Positions 28,452 to 37,151 of a stretch of DNA of 64,000 bases are shown one piece after another. The position numbers and the translations under genes are program-made. Under the pieces are notes generated by a model. The model did no database searches, had not been told where the DNA came from, and saw only the letters and a list, made by a program, of their open reading frames with translations. The stretch comes from Bacteroidales bacterium (GTDB taxonomy: Bacteria; Bacteroidota; Bacteroidia; Bacteroidales; WCHB1-69), in the NCBI GenBank assembly GCA_017962845.1, contig JAGCUN010000043.1, forward strand, positions 62,001 to 126,000, in the 5' to 3' direction. Position 1 is the first letter of the stretch. Every line of letters begins with the position of its first letter.

Positions 28452-29585
28452 ATGAAGATTGCTGTTAACACCCGTCTTTTATTGAAGGATAAATTGGAAG
28501 GGATAGGTGTATTTACCTGTGAAACCATGCGCAGGATGGTGCAAACTCATCCGGAGCACACCTTCTATTTTATTTTTGACCGAAATTATGACGAGCGTTT
28601 TCTCTTTGCGGAGAATGTGAAGCCCGTGCTCACCTTCCCGCCTGCCCGCCATCCCTACTTGTGGTACGTCTATTTCGAGTACTCCATCCCCTACGTGTTG
28701 CGCAAGCTGAAGCCTGACCTCTTTCTTTCTCCTGATGGATGGCTTTCGTTGAGGACCGATGTTCCGCAAGTGGATGTGATTCATGACCTTAACTTTGAGT
28801 ATCGGAAAGATTTTCTTCAATCAAAATTCCAAAAATATTATGTGAAATATTTTCCGCAGTTTGCGCGGAAAGCGGCTCGTTTGGCTACCGTTTCGGAGTT
28901 CTCCAAGCGTGATTTGCACAATTTTTATGGAATTGATGAAGATAAAATTGATGTGGTGTATAATGGCAGTAGCAGTCGTTTCATGCCGCTGTCGCGCGAG
29001 CAGCAGATCAAGGCGAAGGTGAAGTATGCGTGGGGATGCGACTATTTTCTTTTTGTGAGTGCCATCCACAAGCGCAAGAACTTGGCCAATATGCTCAAGG
29101 CGTTCGATGCTTTCAAAGAAAGCACCGATACGGACATGAAATTTGTGGTGGCGGGTGAACAATTTGGAAATCAAGACGATGTGAATGAAGCGTTGCGTAC
29201 CATGCGCCATGCGGCAGATGTTCGTTTCTTGGGATATGTCACCGCCGAGGAGCTGGGCGAACTGATGGGCTCTGCTCATGCCTTGGTGTATGCCTCTCTT
29301 TTTGAGGGTTTTGGCATCCCGATTTTGGAGGCGTTTGCCGCCGAGACAGCAGTCATCACCTCCAATGTGACCTCCATGCCGGAGGTGGCCGGCGACGCCG
29401 CCATCCTGGTGGATCCGCTCTCCGTGGAGCAGATGGCCGATGCGATGAAGGCCTTAGCCACCGATGAAACCTACCGTCAGTCGCTCATCGCCAAAGGTCG
29501 CGAACAGCGCACCCATTTCAGCTGGGAGCAGACCTCCGAAAAGCTGTGGAACTGCATGGAGCGTGCTATGGAAAAGAAGGCATGA
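28452..29585 (+). CDS. GT4 family glycosyltransferase
   Basis: 377 residues with a GT-B fold. The C-terminal donor-binding motif is SLFEGFGIPILEAFAAETAVITSN, here spread over the E-x7-E pair of GT4 retaining enzymes (around residues 283-306). It is preceded by FLFVSAIHKRKNL and VVYNGSS. The N terminus (MKIAVNTRLLLKDKLEGIG) is typical of the acceptor domain. It transfers a sugar to an unknown acceptor, probably in glycan synthesis on the cytoplasmic face. It starts 21 bases after the peptidase stop and could be cotranscribed. No other glycan genes are adjacent. Confidence 0.85.
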   Translation: MKIAVNTRLLLKDKLEGIGVFTCETMRRMVQTHPEHTFYFIFDRNYDERFLFAENVKPVLTFPPARHPYLWYVYFEYSIPYVLRKLKPDLFLSPDGWLSLRTDVPQVDVIHDLNFEYRKDFLQSKFQKYYVKYFPQFARKAARLATVSEFSKRDLHNFYGIDEDKIDVVYNGSSSRFMPLSREQQIKAKVKYAWGCDYFLFVSAIHKRKNLANMLKAFDAFKESTDTDMKFVVAGEQFGNQDDVNEALRTMRHAADVRFLGYVTAEELGELMGSAHALVYASLFEGFGIPILEAFAAETAVITSNVTSMPEVAGDAAILVDPLSVEQMADAMKALATDETYRQSLIAKGREQRTHFSWEQTSEKLWNCMERAMEKKA

Positions 29586-29650
29586 ACACATAATCTCAAA
29601 AAATCTTAATTTTTTTTCACGTAAAGACTGTTAGCATTAAAAAATATCAG

Positions 29651-29658
29651 TATCTTTG
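29651..29658 (+). promoter_or_regulatory. -7 promoter element for gpsA
   Basis: TATCTTTG lies 35 bases before the ATG. TGTTAG at 29629-29634 may be a weak -33 element. Confidence 0.55.
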
Positions 29659-29693
29659 CAAACTTAAAAAAAGTTAAAACGAAACTGATTTTT

Positions 29694-30725
29694 ATGGAGG
29701 AACCCATTACCCCTTTTAGAAAGAAAACTCGTTTGAGATACCGTGTCGCTGTTATCGGCGGCGGCAGCTGGGCAACGGCCATTATCAAGATATTGTCAGC
29801 TAATTTGGAACATATCCATTGGTGGGTACGTGAGGAAGAGATTGTGGAGGGCGTGAACAAATACGGTCACAATCCCAAGTATCTTAGCTCCACTTTCATC
29901 AACCCAAAAGATGTTAAAGTGAGCAATGATTTGCGCCATGTGGTGGCCAAAGCCGACTATGTGATCATCGTCACACCATCGGCATTTTTGCAGAAAACCC
30001 TCGAACCGCTCAAGAAAAGCCGTCTCAACAACAAGAAAATCATCACGGCCGTCAAGGGTATCATCCCCGAAAAAATGCAGTTCATCACCGACTATCTGCA
30101 CGACGAGTTCAAGATCCCCATGTCGAACATGGCGATGATCAGCGGACCTTCGCATGCGGAGGAGATTGCGCAGGAGAAGTTCACCTTCCTCACGGCGGCA
30201 TCGGTGAACCAGGATTTGGCGCAGAATGTGGCCAAGATGTTCACCAACCGCTACGTGCGCGCCTCCGTCTCATCCGACATCAAGGGCGCGGAACTGGCTG
30301 TGGTGATGAAGAACATCTACGCACTTGGCGCCGGCGTGTACAGCGGTCTCGGCTATGGCGACAACTTCATCGCGGCCTACATCGCCAACGGCGTGCGCGA
30401 GATGAAGAACTTCGTGCGCAAGGTGTTCCCAGGTGAGCGCTGCCTCGACGACTCCGTCTATCTCGGCGACCTCCTCGTCACCGCCTACTCGCGCTACAGC
30501 CGCAACCGGATGTTCGGAAACATGATCGGGCACGGCCTCTCGGTGCGTGTGGCACAGCTGGAGATGAGCATGATTGCGGAGGGCTACTATGCCGCCCGCT
30601 GCATCCACGAGATGAACAAGAAGTTCGGCGCCGACATCCCCATCGCGGAAACCATCTATGGCATTCTGTACGAAGGCAATAATGTGAGTTCTGAGATGAA
30701 GCGTATAGCCGAGTATTATGTTTAA
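29694..30725 (+). CDS. gpsA: Glycerol-3-phosphate dehydrogenase [NAD(P)+]
   Basis: 343 residues. It reduces dihydroxyacetone phosphate to sn-glycerol-3-phosphate for phospholipid synthesis in the cytoplasm. The N-terminal nucleotide loop is VIGGGSWATA. Downstream are VTPSAFLQ, AVKGI, ISGPSHAEEIA and the catalytic Lys region GAELAVVMKNIYALGAG. The C-terminal helices contain the family's YLGDLLVTAYS variant. The acyltransferase 13 kb upstream could use its product, but that is only pathway logic. The gene has its own promoter. Confidence 0.93.
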   Translation: MEEPITPFRKKTRLRYRVAVIGGGSWATAIIKILSANLEHIHWWVREEEIVEGVNKYGHNPKYLSSTFINPKDVKVSNDLRHVVAKADYVIIVTPSAFLQKTLEPLKKSRLNNKKIITAVKGIIPEKMQFITDYLHDEFKIPMSNMAMISGPSHAEEIAQEKFTFLTAASVNQDLAQNVAKMFTNRYVRASVSSDIKGAELAVVMKNIYALGAGVYSGLGYGDNFIAAYIANGVREMKNFVRKVFPGERCLDDSVYLGDLLVTAYSRYSRNRMFGNMIGHGLSVRVAQLEMSMIAEGYYAARCIHEMNKKFGADIPIAETIYGILYEGNNVSSEMKRIAEYYV

Positions 30726-30734
30726 GGATGAAGG

Positions 30735-30782
30735 GATTAAAAGATTAAAAGATTAAAAGATTAAAAGATGAAGAGATGAAGG
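30735..30782. repeat. 8-bp tandem repeat GATTAAAA
   Basis: Four exact copies of GATTAAAA (30735-30766) are followed by GATGAAGA and GATGAAGG. They lie between gpsA and hutH, upstream of a further CAAATCAAC-rich stretch. Confidence 0.85.
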
Positions 30783-30831
30783 GGATTTATTAAAACAAAT
30801 CAACGAATAAACAAATCAACAAATCAACAAT

Positions 30832-32334
30832 ATGAAAACCCATACGATTTCCGCTCAGTTTTTGAGCATCGACAAAGTAGAAAAAATCATTAACTCGAAG
30901 GCCAAGCTCGCCCTTTCGGAGGAATCGCGCCAGGCGGTGCAGAAATGCCGCGATTTTCTGGATCAGAAGATGGAGAACAGCACGGTGCCGGTATATGGTG
31001 TCACCACCGGCTTCGGCTCGTTGTGCAACACTTCCGTCTCCAAGGAAGACCTCTCCACCCTTCAGAGCAACCTCGTGAAGTCGCACGCTTGCGGCATTGG
31101 CGATGAGGTTCCGCAGGAGATTGTGCGCCTCATGCTGCTGATGAAGGTGCAGTCGCTGTCGTATGGCAACTCCGGCGTGCAGGTGCAGACCATCGAGCGT
31201 CTGATCGACTTCTACAACAAAGGTGTGTATCCCGTTGTGTATCAGCAGGGTTCTCTCGGCGCTTCCGGCGACCTCGCCCCGCTGGCGCACATGTGCCTGC
31301 CGCTGTTGAATGAAGGCGAAGTCTATTATCGCAACAAGAAGTATCCGGCTGCCGAAATCAACGAGAAATTCGGCTGGAAGCCCATCAAACTGCAGTCGAA
31401 AGAGGGTCTCGCGCTGCTCAACGGCACGCAGTTCATGAGCTCCTACGCAGTGTATCTGCTCATGAAGTCGCGCAAACTCTCCTGGCTCGCCGACATCATC
31501 GGTGCCATCTCACTGGAGGCTTTCGACGGCCGTATCGAGCCGTTCAACCTGTCGGTGCATTTCGTGCGTCCTCACGTGGGACAGATCCTGACGGCCACCC
31601 ACATCAACAACCTGCTGATGGGTTCCGAAATCATCTCCCGTCCGAAGAAGCACGTGCAGGATCCCTACTCCTTCCGCTGCATGCCGCAGGTGCACGGCGC
31701 CACCAAGGACTCGCTGACGCATATTACCAATGTGGTGGAGACCGAAATCAACTCGGTGACCGACAACCCGACGGTGTTCCCCGATGAAGACCTCATCATC
31801 TCGGCTGGCAACTTCCACGGACAGCCGCTCGCCCTCGTGCTCGACTTCCTCTCACTGGCCATGTCGGAGCTCGGAAATATCTCTGAAAGAAGAATTTATC
31901 AGTTGATAAGCGGCAAACGTGAGCTTCCGTCGTTCTTGGTGAAGAATCCGGGCCTCAACTCTGGCTTCATGATTCCGCAATACACGGCGGCTTCCATCGT
32001 CAACCAGAATAAGACCTTCACCATGCCCTCTTCCTCTGACTCTATCGAGTCTTCGCAGGGACAGGAGGACCATGTGAGTATGGGTGCCAACGCCGCCACT
32101 AAGGCCTACAAGGTGGTGGAGAACGTGGAGAAGATCCTCGCCATCGAGTTGTTGAACGCCGCGCAGGCTCTCGAGTTCCGCCGTCCGCTCAAGTCGTCGG
32201 AGTTCATCGAAGACTTCATCGAGCAGTACCGCCGCTTCGTGCCGTTTGTTGAGAACGACACCATCATGTACAAGCTGATGGCCGCCTCCCGCGAGTTCAT
32301 CCAGAATGTGGATGTGGTGATGGAGGAGATGTAA
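30832..32334 (+). CDS. hutH: Histidine ammonia-lyase
   Basis: 500 residues, the usual size for HutH. It removes ammonia from L-histidine to give urocanate. The electrophilic MIO group forms from Ala144-Ser145-Gly146 in GSLGASGDLAPLAHM. Other landmarks are YGVTTGFGSL, LLNGTQFMSSYA, QDPYSFRCMPQVHG and the C-terminal SSSDSIESSQGQEDHVSM. The last motif and LLNGTQ favour histidine over Phe or Tyr as substrate. No hutU, hutI or hutG gene lies in the window. Rubredoxin follows after 36 bases. The start is the ATG after the repeat-rich leader. Confidence 0.9.
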   Translation: MKTHTISAQFLSIDKVEKIINSKAKLALSEESRQAVQKCRDFLDQKMENSTVPVYGVTTGFGSLCNTSVSKEDLSTLQSNLVKSHACGIGDEVPQEIVRLMLLMKVQSLSYGNSGVQVQTIERLIDFYNKGVYPVVYQQGSLGASGDLAPLAHMCLPLLNEGEVYYRNKKYPAAEINEKFGWKPIKLQSKEGLALLNGTQFMSSYAVYLLMKSRKLSWLADIIGAISLEAFDGRIEPFNLSVHFVRPHVGQILTATHINNLLMGSEIISRPKKHVQDPYSFRCMPQVHGATKDSLTHITNVVETEINSVTDNPTVFPDEDLIISAGNFHGQPLALVLDFLSLAMSELGNISERRIYQLISGKRELPSFLVKNPGLNSGFMIPQYTAASIVNQNKTFTMPSSSDSIESSQGQEDHVSMGANAATKAYKVVENVEKILAIELLNAAQALEFRRPLKSSEFIEDFIEQYRRFVPFVENDTIMYKLMAASREFIQNVDVVMEEM

Positions 32335-32370
32335 TTCATCAAGAAATATTCACCCTTAAAACCAAATATT

Positions 32371-32529
32371 ATGGAAAAACACGTTTGTGATCTTTGCGGT
32401 TGGGTTTACGACCCGGCTGTTGGTGTGCCGGAAGCGGGCATTGCCCCTGGCACTCCGTGGGAAGAGGTTCCCGCCGATTTCGAATGCCCTTTGTGTGGCG
32501 CCGGCAAGGACCAGTTCTCGAAAGAGTAA
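32371..32529 (+). CDS. Rubredoxin
   Basis: 52 residues. It has two C-x-x-C knuckles, Cys6/Cys9 (CDLCG) and Cys39/Cys42 (CPLCG), that bind a single iron, with the usual aromatic core (Trp11, Tyr13, Trp30, Phe37). It is a one-electron carrier, in anaerobes often feeding rubrerythrin or superoxide reductase to detoxify oxygen. No such partner is nearby. It is 36 bases downstream of hutH and ends before a strong terminator, so the two may share a transcript, although no functional link is known to me. Confidence 0.93.
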   Translation: MEKHVCDLCGWVYDPAVGVPEAGIAPGTPWEEVPADFECPLCGAGKDQFSKE

Positions 32530-32548
32530 TTTATTGAAACAGGATGAG

Positions 32549-32578
32549 TCAGGGGATTATAAGTCCCCTGATTTTTTT
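32549..32578 (+). terminator. Rho-independent terminator after rubredoxin
   Basis: Perfect 8-bp stem TCAGGGGA/TCCCCTGA followed by seven T. It just reaches the stop codon of the convergent gene. Confidence 0.88.
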
Positions 32579-33827
32579 ATAATCTGCTACGTTTGTAGCG
32601 ACGGACTTTCGGGGATGGTGGAGAATAGAGTTCCTCCAGAAAGCGGCTCAATGCTTCAACTTCTGGCGGAAAAAAGCAAAGGTAATACTCCACAGAATAG
32701 AATTGTCCATTAAGTACGTATTCGAGGCGGAAACTTGGGCCATCGATGACGTATTGGATGGACTTGGGTGGGAATTTTTGGTGATGAACATTCATCAGCA
32801 GTGAGTTCAACTTTTTCATCTCATCAGCATTCAACGGACGAGAATATGCCTGACTTCCTCCTTTTTGGTTAAAATTCGATTTACTCTTGAAATACAACGT
32901 GTTATCTTGTATTCTGTATAACGTCCATCCTGAGAATGGGTGTGATTGTATGAAACGGATGGTGCCGTCGGGAGCTATTGGGTGACAGATAGATTTCTCT
33001 TTCACCATCTTCCTATAGTCGTCTGACAGGATATCGTCCACGGCCATCTCCCATTCTGATAACAGGCATGTAAGGTACGTGCCTGTTTCATTAGGCAGCA
33101 GGTTGTAAACGGCAGACATTTCAAATCGCGGAGGGGTTATATCGCGAGCAGGTGACAAGCCTAAAAAGGTCTCCAACTCTCGAATGGGGTAGTACAGGAA
33201 GTGGTAGGAATTGCCCAATTCACGATAACAGTAGAGAAAATAATGGTAGGCACTGTCGGCGGCATGTTCGAAGGTGCGCATGGAAGGGTAGTACAATGCC
33301 CAGTCGTGGTAGTAAAGACGGGCTAGCCAATAACATCGTGGATGCTTGTTCCAGTGAAACCATCCGTCGCTCCAAGGGGCATGAAGTGAGTCCATGAAAA
33401 AGGCAGCCGCATCCTTGAAGGCATTGTCTTTGTGCTTTTTATCTCCAATGGGTTCTATATGGCTGAAATCGGGTTCTAATTGCAGTGCAAAAATAATGGT
33501 GTCGCCCGAAACGAGGAATGGCCGGCTGAAGTAGTGAATATCTTGAATCACAGAGCATGTGGCCACGTGGCAGTGGCTTCCCACCGGCACGCTGTCAATG
33601 AAACTCCATCCGTCAGACTGTGGAGTCAGGGGTATCGCATTTTCAAGACCTTCCACAAAGAGCATCGGCTTGTCCCAACTATTCTTGACCATGATAGGGT
33701 TAACGTCGAGGTAGTAGCACCGAATTTGGAGCGAAGCATATTGGTCTCCCCCCGTACCGGAACTTTGCGCTGATGCGCTCAGAATAGCACAGGCCAGAAG
33801 GCACAACAGCAGTGGGATTTTTTTCAT
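32577..33827 (-). CDS. Secreted protein of unknown function under a T16-spacer promoter
   Basis: 416 residues. The signal peptide is MKKIPLLLCLLACAILSASAQ. I recognise no domain. The protein is rich in Tyr, Trp and His (YHDWALYYPSM, YHFLYCYREL, YYLCFFPPE), has about eight Cys, and its central part looks helical. It lacks a T9SS domain and ends in a basic tail (KVRRYKRSRL). Its promoter has a 16-base T tract between the -33 and -7 elements, which may make expression variable. Convergent with rubredoxin. It could be a periplasmic protein. Confidence 0.75.
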   Translation of the reverse strand: MKKIPLLLCLLACAILSASAQSSGTGGDQYASLQIRCYYLDVNPIMVKNSWDKPMLFVEGLENAIPLTPQSDGWSFIDSVPVGSHCHVATCSVIQDIHYFSRPFLVSGDTIIFALQLEPDFSHIEPIGDKKHKDNAFKDAAAFFMDSLHAPWSDGWFHWNKHPRCYWLARLYYHDWALYYPSMRTFEHAADSAYHYFLYCYRELGNSYHFLYYPIRELETFLGLSPARDITPPRFEMSAVYNLLPNETGTYLTCLLSEWEMAVDDILSDDYRKMVKEKSICHPIAPDGTIRFIQSHPFSGWTLYRIQDNTLYFKSKSNFNQKGGSQAYSRPLNADEMKKLNSLLMNVHHQKFPPKSIQYVIDGPSFRLEYVLNGQFYSVEYYLCFFPPEVEALSRFLEELYSPPSPKVRRYKRSRL

Positions 33828-33853
33828 TTTTATAGGGATGGATTTTGTGGTGG

Positions 33854-33882
33854 CAAAATTAGAAAAAAAAAAAAAAAATCAA
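33854..33882 (-). promoter_or_regulatory. Promoter whose spacer is a 16-base T tract
   Basis: On the minus strand, TTG (33882-33880) is followed by A, sixteen T (33878-33863), C and TAATTTTG (33861-33854), giving an 18-base spacer. A homopolymer this long is expected to slip, changing the spacing. The start codon is 27 bases beyond the -7 box. Confidence 0.7.
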
Positions 33883-33908
33883 TTGTTTGTAAAAGAAACA
33901 TAGCCCCC

Positions 33909-35192
33909 CTATCCCTTCTGTGTCATAATGTCCAGCACCAGACTGTCGGTGGCGGCCATGCCCTGAAGTCCGATGTTTGCGAGGTTGCGGATACACTTCT
34001 CAATGTCTTCATCAATGATGCCCTCCACGGGGCTTACGGTCTTGTCTTCCATGGCCAGCATGGCGGAGAGCACGGCGGTGGACACGCCCGTCGCCACCTT
34101 CAGGGCGCAGCTGGGCTTGGCCCCGTCGCAGATCATGCCGGTGATGTTGGCGATCATGTTCTTCACGGCATAGACCACCTGCTGGTACTGTCCGCCCATG
34201 AGGTGGGTGATGCCGCAGGCCGATCCCGTGGCGGCCACCACGCACCCGCACAGCGGCGAGAGCCGTCCGAAGCTCTGCTTGATGTAGATGACCGTCAGGT
34301 GGCTCAGCATCAGTGCGCGGATGAGTTCCTCCTCGCTCTTCAGCCGCTCCTTGGCATATACCCATACCGGCAGCGTTGCGGCAATGCCCTGGTTGCCGCT
34401 GCCCGAGTTGCTCATCACGGGCACCTTCACACCCGCCATACGCGCGTCGCAGGCGGCGGAGGTGTAGGCAAGAATCTTCGAGTAGATACCGTTGCCGAAA
34501 AACTGCTCCTTCGGCTGCGTGAAGATGGTGCGCCCCAAGGCGTGACCGTAGTTGGACAGCAGCGACATCTCCGCCGCCCGCTTGTTCAGCTCGGCACTCT
34601 CCAGGATGAAACGTATCTCGTTGACGGGCGCGGTGGTGGCAAACTCATACACCTGCCGCATCGTGAGACGGGGCGCCTTGCCCGCCTCCGCTGTCGTGGA
34701 GGTCACTCCCTCGTCAAGCAGCACCTCGCCGTTCTTCGACAGGTGGCTGAAGTGGGTGTGTTCGCCGCGGATCACCACCCGCGCCTTGTCCTCCCCGTTA
34801 TGTCCGACCACCTCAATGTACAGCTTCTCTTCGGTGTCTTTTTTCTGACTGATATGGATGCGCTGCTGGGCAATGTAGGCCTTGGCTTTTTCCACATCCT
34901 CGGGGGTGATGTCGCGCAGCACCTCCAGCTGGTATTCCGACTTGCCGGCCATGGCGCCTAATGCGATGGCGATGGGCAGTCCCACCATGCCGGTGCCGGG
35001 TATGCCGACCCCCATGGCATTTTTCAACATGTTGGCGCTCAGCTCCACGCTGATCTGTTTCGGCACACTGCCCAAAATCTCGGTGCAGCGGGCGGCGGCC
35101 AATGCAACGGCCATAGGTTCTGTACATCCGATGGCGGGCACCACCTCGCTTTTTACTAAGTTGATGATAAGGGTTCTTTCTTCGGGGGACAT
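33909..35192 (-). CDS. UPF0597 family L-cysteine desulfidase/serine dehydratase alpha-like protein
   Basis: 427 residues from the ATG at 35192. The N-terminal motif AIGCTEPMAVALA (Cys23) and the later Cys clusters SPLCGCVVAATGSACG and MICDGAKPSC match the UPF0597 (CyuA/YhaM) family. That family carries an oxygen-sensitive [4Fe-4S] cluster and breaks down cysteine to pyruvate, ammonia and sulfide. MSNSGSGNQG is also typical. Likely role: anaerobic cysteine catabolism. The longer frame to 35255 reads through AT-rich repeat DNA and is rejected. No cysteine transporter or regulator lies next to it. Confidence 0.88.
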   Translation of the reverse strand: MSPEERTLIINLVKSEVVPAIGCTEPMAVALAAARCTEILGSVPKQISVELSANMLKNAMGVGIPGTGMVGLPIAIALGAMAGKSEYQLEVLRDITPEDVEKAKAYIAQQRIHISQKKDTEEKLYIEVVGHNGEDKARVVIRGEHTHFSHLSKNGEVLLDEGVTSTTAEAGKAPRLTMRQVYEFATTAPVNEIRFILESAELNKRAAEMSLLSNYGHALGRTIFTQPKEQFFGNGIYSKILAYTSAACDARMAGVKVPVMSNSGSGNQGIAATLPVWVYAKERLKSEEELIRALMLSHLTVIYIKQSFGRLSPLCGCVVAATGSACGITHLMGGQYQQVVYAVKNMIANITGMICDGAKPSCALKVATGVSTAVLSAMLAMEDKTVSPVEGIIDEDIEKCIRNLANIGLQGMAATDSLVLDIMTQKG

Positions 35193-35198
35193 TTTTTT

Positions 35199-35232
35199 TA
35201 ATTTACAATTTACAATGTACAATTTACAATTA
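35199..35232. repeat. AT-rich simple repeat (AATTTACAAT)
   Basis: Three to four copies of AATTTACAAT/TACAATGTAC words between the desulfidase gene and the GIY-YIG gene. Related to 11812-11905. Confidence 0.6.
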
Positions 35233-35649
35233 TTTTTCTGCGGTGCCTTCGACAAGCTCAGGCACCGAGTTGCCGGTGGTTGAGCTTGTTATTATTTCGG
35301 TGGTTGAGCTTGTTATTATTTCGGTGGTTGAGCTTGTCGAAACCACCGATGCTGAAGGCTCCTTATACTGCGTATAATTTCTTGACAACTCTGGCAACTT
35401 TCCATGTTCTCCGTTAATCAATGCCTCCTTTTTTCTTCTGCTCCATCCTTGCACTTGTTTTTCTCTATAAAAAGCCTCGTCTATCCTATCAAATTCCTCA
35501 TAATATAGAAGTTCCACAGGTGGATGTTTCTTTGTGTGATTGGCCCCTTCGCCGGCAAAATGCTGTTCTAAACGGCGTTCCAAGTCGTTGGTACTCCCCG
35601 TATAGTAACTGCCATTGTTGCAGAGTAATATGTACATATATCCTTTCAT
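35230..35649 (-). CDS. GIY-YIG nuclease-like protein with repeat-derived tail
   Basis: 139 residues. The first ~85 residues are a UPF0213-type single-domain GIY-YIG protein: MYILLCNNGSYYTGST, then DLERRLEQH, KKHPPVELLYYEEF and EAFYREKQVQGWSR. The catalytic motif is complete enough for a nuclease, but the cellular role of this subgroup is not known. From about residue 101 the sequence is translated from palindromic repeat DNA: two STTEIITS units, then NSVPELVEGTAEK. The original stop was probably near residue 100, and insertion of the repeats extended the frame. It lies between radA and the desulfidase gene on the minus strand. Confidence 0.82.
   Translation of the reverse strand: MKGYMYILLCNNGSYYTGSTNDLERRLEQHFAGEGANHTKKHPPVELLYYEEFDRIDEAFYREKQVQGWSRRKKEALINGEHGKLPELSRNYTQYKEPSASVVSTSSTTEIITSSTTEIITSSTTGNSVPELVEGTAEK
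35241..35267. repeat. Dispersed palindromic repeat, copy 1
   Basis: 8-bp stem CGGTGCCT/AGGCACCG around the 11-base loop TCGACAAGCTC, inside the end of the GIY-YIG gene. The loop is the reverse complement of that in copy 2. Confidence 0.88.
35274..35348. repeat. Dispersed palindromic repeat, copy 2, with two 24-bp direct repeats
   Basis: Two exact 24-base units (35274-35297, 35298-35321) beginning CGGTGGTTGAGCTTG lead into a full hairpin at 35322-35348. That hairpin has stem CGGTGGTT/AACCACCG and loop GAGCTTGTCGA, inverted relative to copy 1. Confidence 0.88.
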
Positions 35650-35700
35650 GGCATTTTATTTTCACTCTCACTCTCTCTGTCGGCAAATTCTGCTTCAGAG

Positions 35701-35779
35701 ATTATTGTTCATTGTTCATTGTACATTATTCATTGTTAATTGTTAATTGTTCATTGTACATTATTTATTGTACATTGTT
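35701..35779. repeat. AT-rich simple repeat of the ATTGTTCATTGT family
   Basis: Words such as TTGTTCATTGT and TTGTACATTATT repeat for ~80 bases downstream of radA. They are the reverse complement of the words at 11812-11905. Confidence 0.7.
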
Positions 35780-37151
35780 ACTCAAACAGTTGCCTATAAA
35801 TCTCCTCGATCTTGGAGATGGGAATCAGTTGGATTTTATAATTCTTTCGCTGGATGCCTTTCAGGTTGTATTTGGAGAGGAACATGCGGGTGAAGCCCAG
35901 TTTGTCGGCCTCGGCGATGCGCTGTTCGATGCGCGGCACGGGACGGATTTCGCCGTTCAGTCCCATCTCGCCGGCGAAGCAGGTCTTGGTGTCGATGGGC
36001 AGGTCGGCGGCGGAGGAGAGGATGGCGGCCACGATGGCGAGGTTGATGGCGGGGTCGTCCACATGGATGCCGCCGGCGATGTTGATGAACACATCCTTCG
36101 CCCCGAGTTTGAAGTGGCACCGTTTCTCCAAGACGGCCAGCAGCATGTTGAGCCGGCGGATGTCGTAGCCGGTGGCGGCACGCTGCGGTGTCCCATACAC
36201 TGCGCTGCTCACCAGCGCCTGTATCTCGATGGTCATGGCGCGGGTGCCTTCCATCACCACTGAGATGGCGCTGCCGCTGAAGTCCTCGTCGCGGTCCGAC
36301 ACGAGGATCTCCGACGGGTTGAGCACCTCGCGGAGACCGTTGCCCTGCATCTCGAAGATGCCCAACTCGGAGGTGGAGCCGAAGCGGTTCTTGATGCACC
36401 GCACGATGCGGTAGCCGTAGTGGATGTCGCCCTCGAACTGTAGCACCGTGTCCACAATATGCTCCAGAATCTTCGGGCCGGCCAGCGAACCGTCTTTGGT
36501 GATGTGGCCGATGAGGAACACCGGCGTGCCGGTGCTTTTGGCGAAATGCTGGAACTCGGCGGCGCACTCACGGATCTGTGAGATAGAACCGGCGGCCGAG
36601 TCAATTAGTTGGCTCTGAAGGGTTTGTATGGAGTCGATGATCAGCAGGTCGGGTTTTACCGACTTGACGTGCTCAAAGATTTGGTTGGTGTCGGTCTCGG
36701 TGAGGATGAGGAAGTTGTCGGGCTGGTGCTTCGGGAACAGCCGTTCGGCGCGCATCTTCAGCTGCGACTCGCTCTCCTCGCCGGAGATGTACAGGATTTT
36801 CTTGTCGGTGATTTGCAGGGCCATCTGGAGCAGCAGGGTGGACTTGCCGATGCCGGGTTCGCCGCCCAGCAGGATGATGGAGCCAGCCACGATGCCGCCG
36901 CCCAGCACGTTGTCGAACTCGCGGAAACGGGTTGGGATGCGCGGCACCTGCACGAGCGAGATCTCCGACAGCAGTTTCGGGAAGTTCTGCGCGCTCTTCA
37001 CGATCGACGACTTGCCCTTGCCGGCGTCGCCCCGGTCCACCACCTCCTCTTCAAAGGTGTTCCACTCGCCGCAGGAGGGACATCTTCCCATCCATTGCGA
37101 GGACTGATAGCCGCAGTGTTTGCAGAAAAAGAGACTTTTCGATTTTGCCAT
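35778..37151 (-). CDS. radA: DNA repair protein RadA
   Basis: 457 residues, the normal length. The N-terminal zinc finger is Cys10-x2-Cys13 ... Cys24-x2-Cys27. The Walker A loop is [10 protein letters not shown] (96-105) in the RecA-like core. The RadA-specific KNRFG motif follows, and the C-terminal part is the Lon-protease-like domain ([31 protein letters not shown]). RadA helps branch migration in recombinational repair. The gene has its own -7 box inside the broken ORF6N gene upstream. Confidence 0.95.
   Translation of the reverse strand: MAKSKSLFFCKHCGYQSSQWMGRCPSCGEWNTFEEEVVDRGDAGKGKSSIVKSAQNFPKLLSEISLVQVPRIPTRFREFDNVLGGGIVAGSIILLGGEPGIGKSTLLLQMALQITDKKILYISGEESESQLKMRAERLFPKHQPDNFLILTETDTNQIFEHVKSVKPDLLIIDSIQTLQSQLIDSAAGSISQIRECAAEFQHFAKSTGTPVFLIGHITKDGSLAGPKILEHIVDTVLQFEGDIHYGYRIVRCIKNRFGSTSELGIFEMQGNGLREVLNPSEILVSDRDEDFSGSAISVVMEGTRAMTIEIQALVSSAVYGTPQRAATGYDIRRLNMLLAVLEKRCHFKLGAKDVFINIAGGIHVDDPAINLAIVAAILSSAADLPIDTKTCFAGEMGLNGEIRPVPRIEQRIAEADKLGFTRMFLSKYNLKGIQRKNYKIQLIPISKIEEIYRQLFE

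Noticed and set aside
35274..35348. Possible CRISPR array (24-bp repeats)
   Set aside because: The units are directly adjacent with no unique spacers, and no cas gene is present. They are partial copies of a hairpin element.
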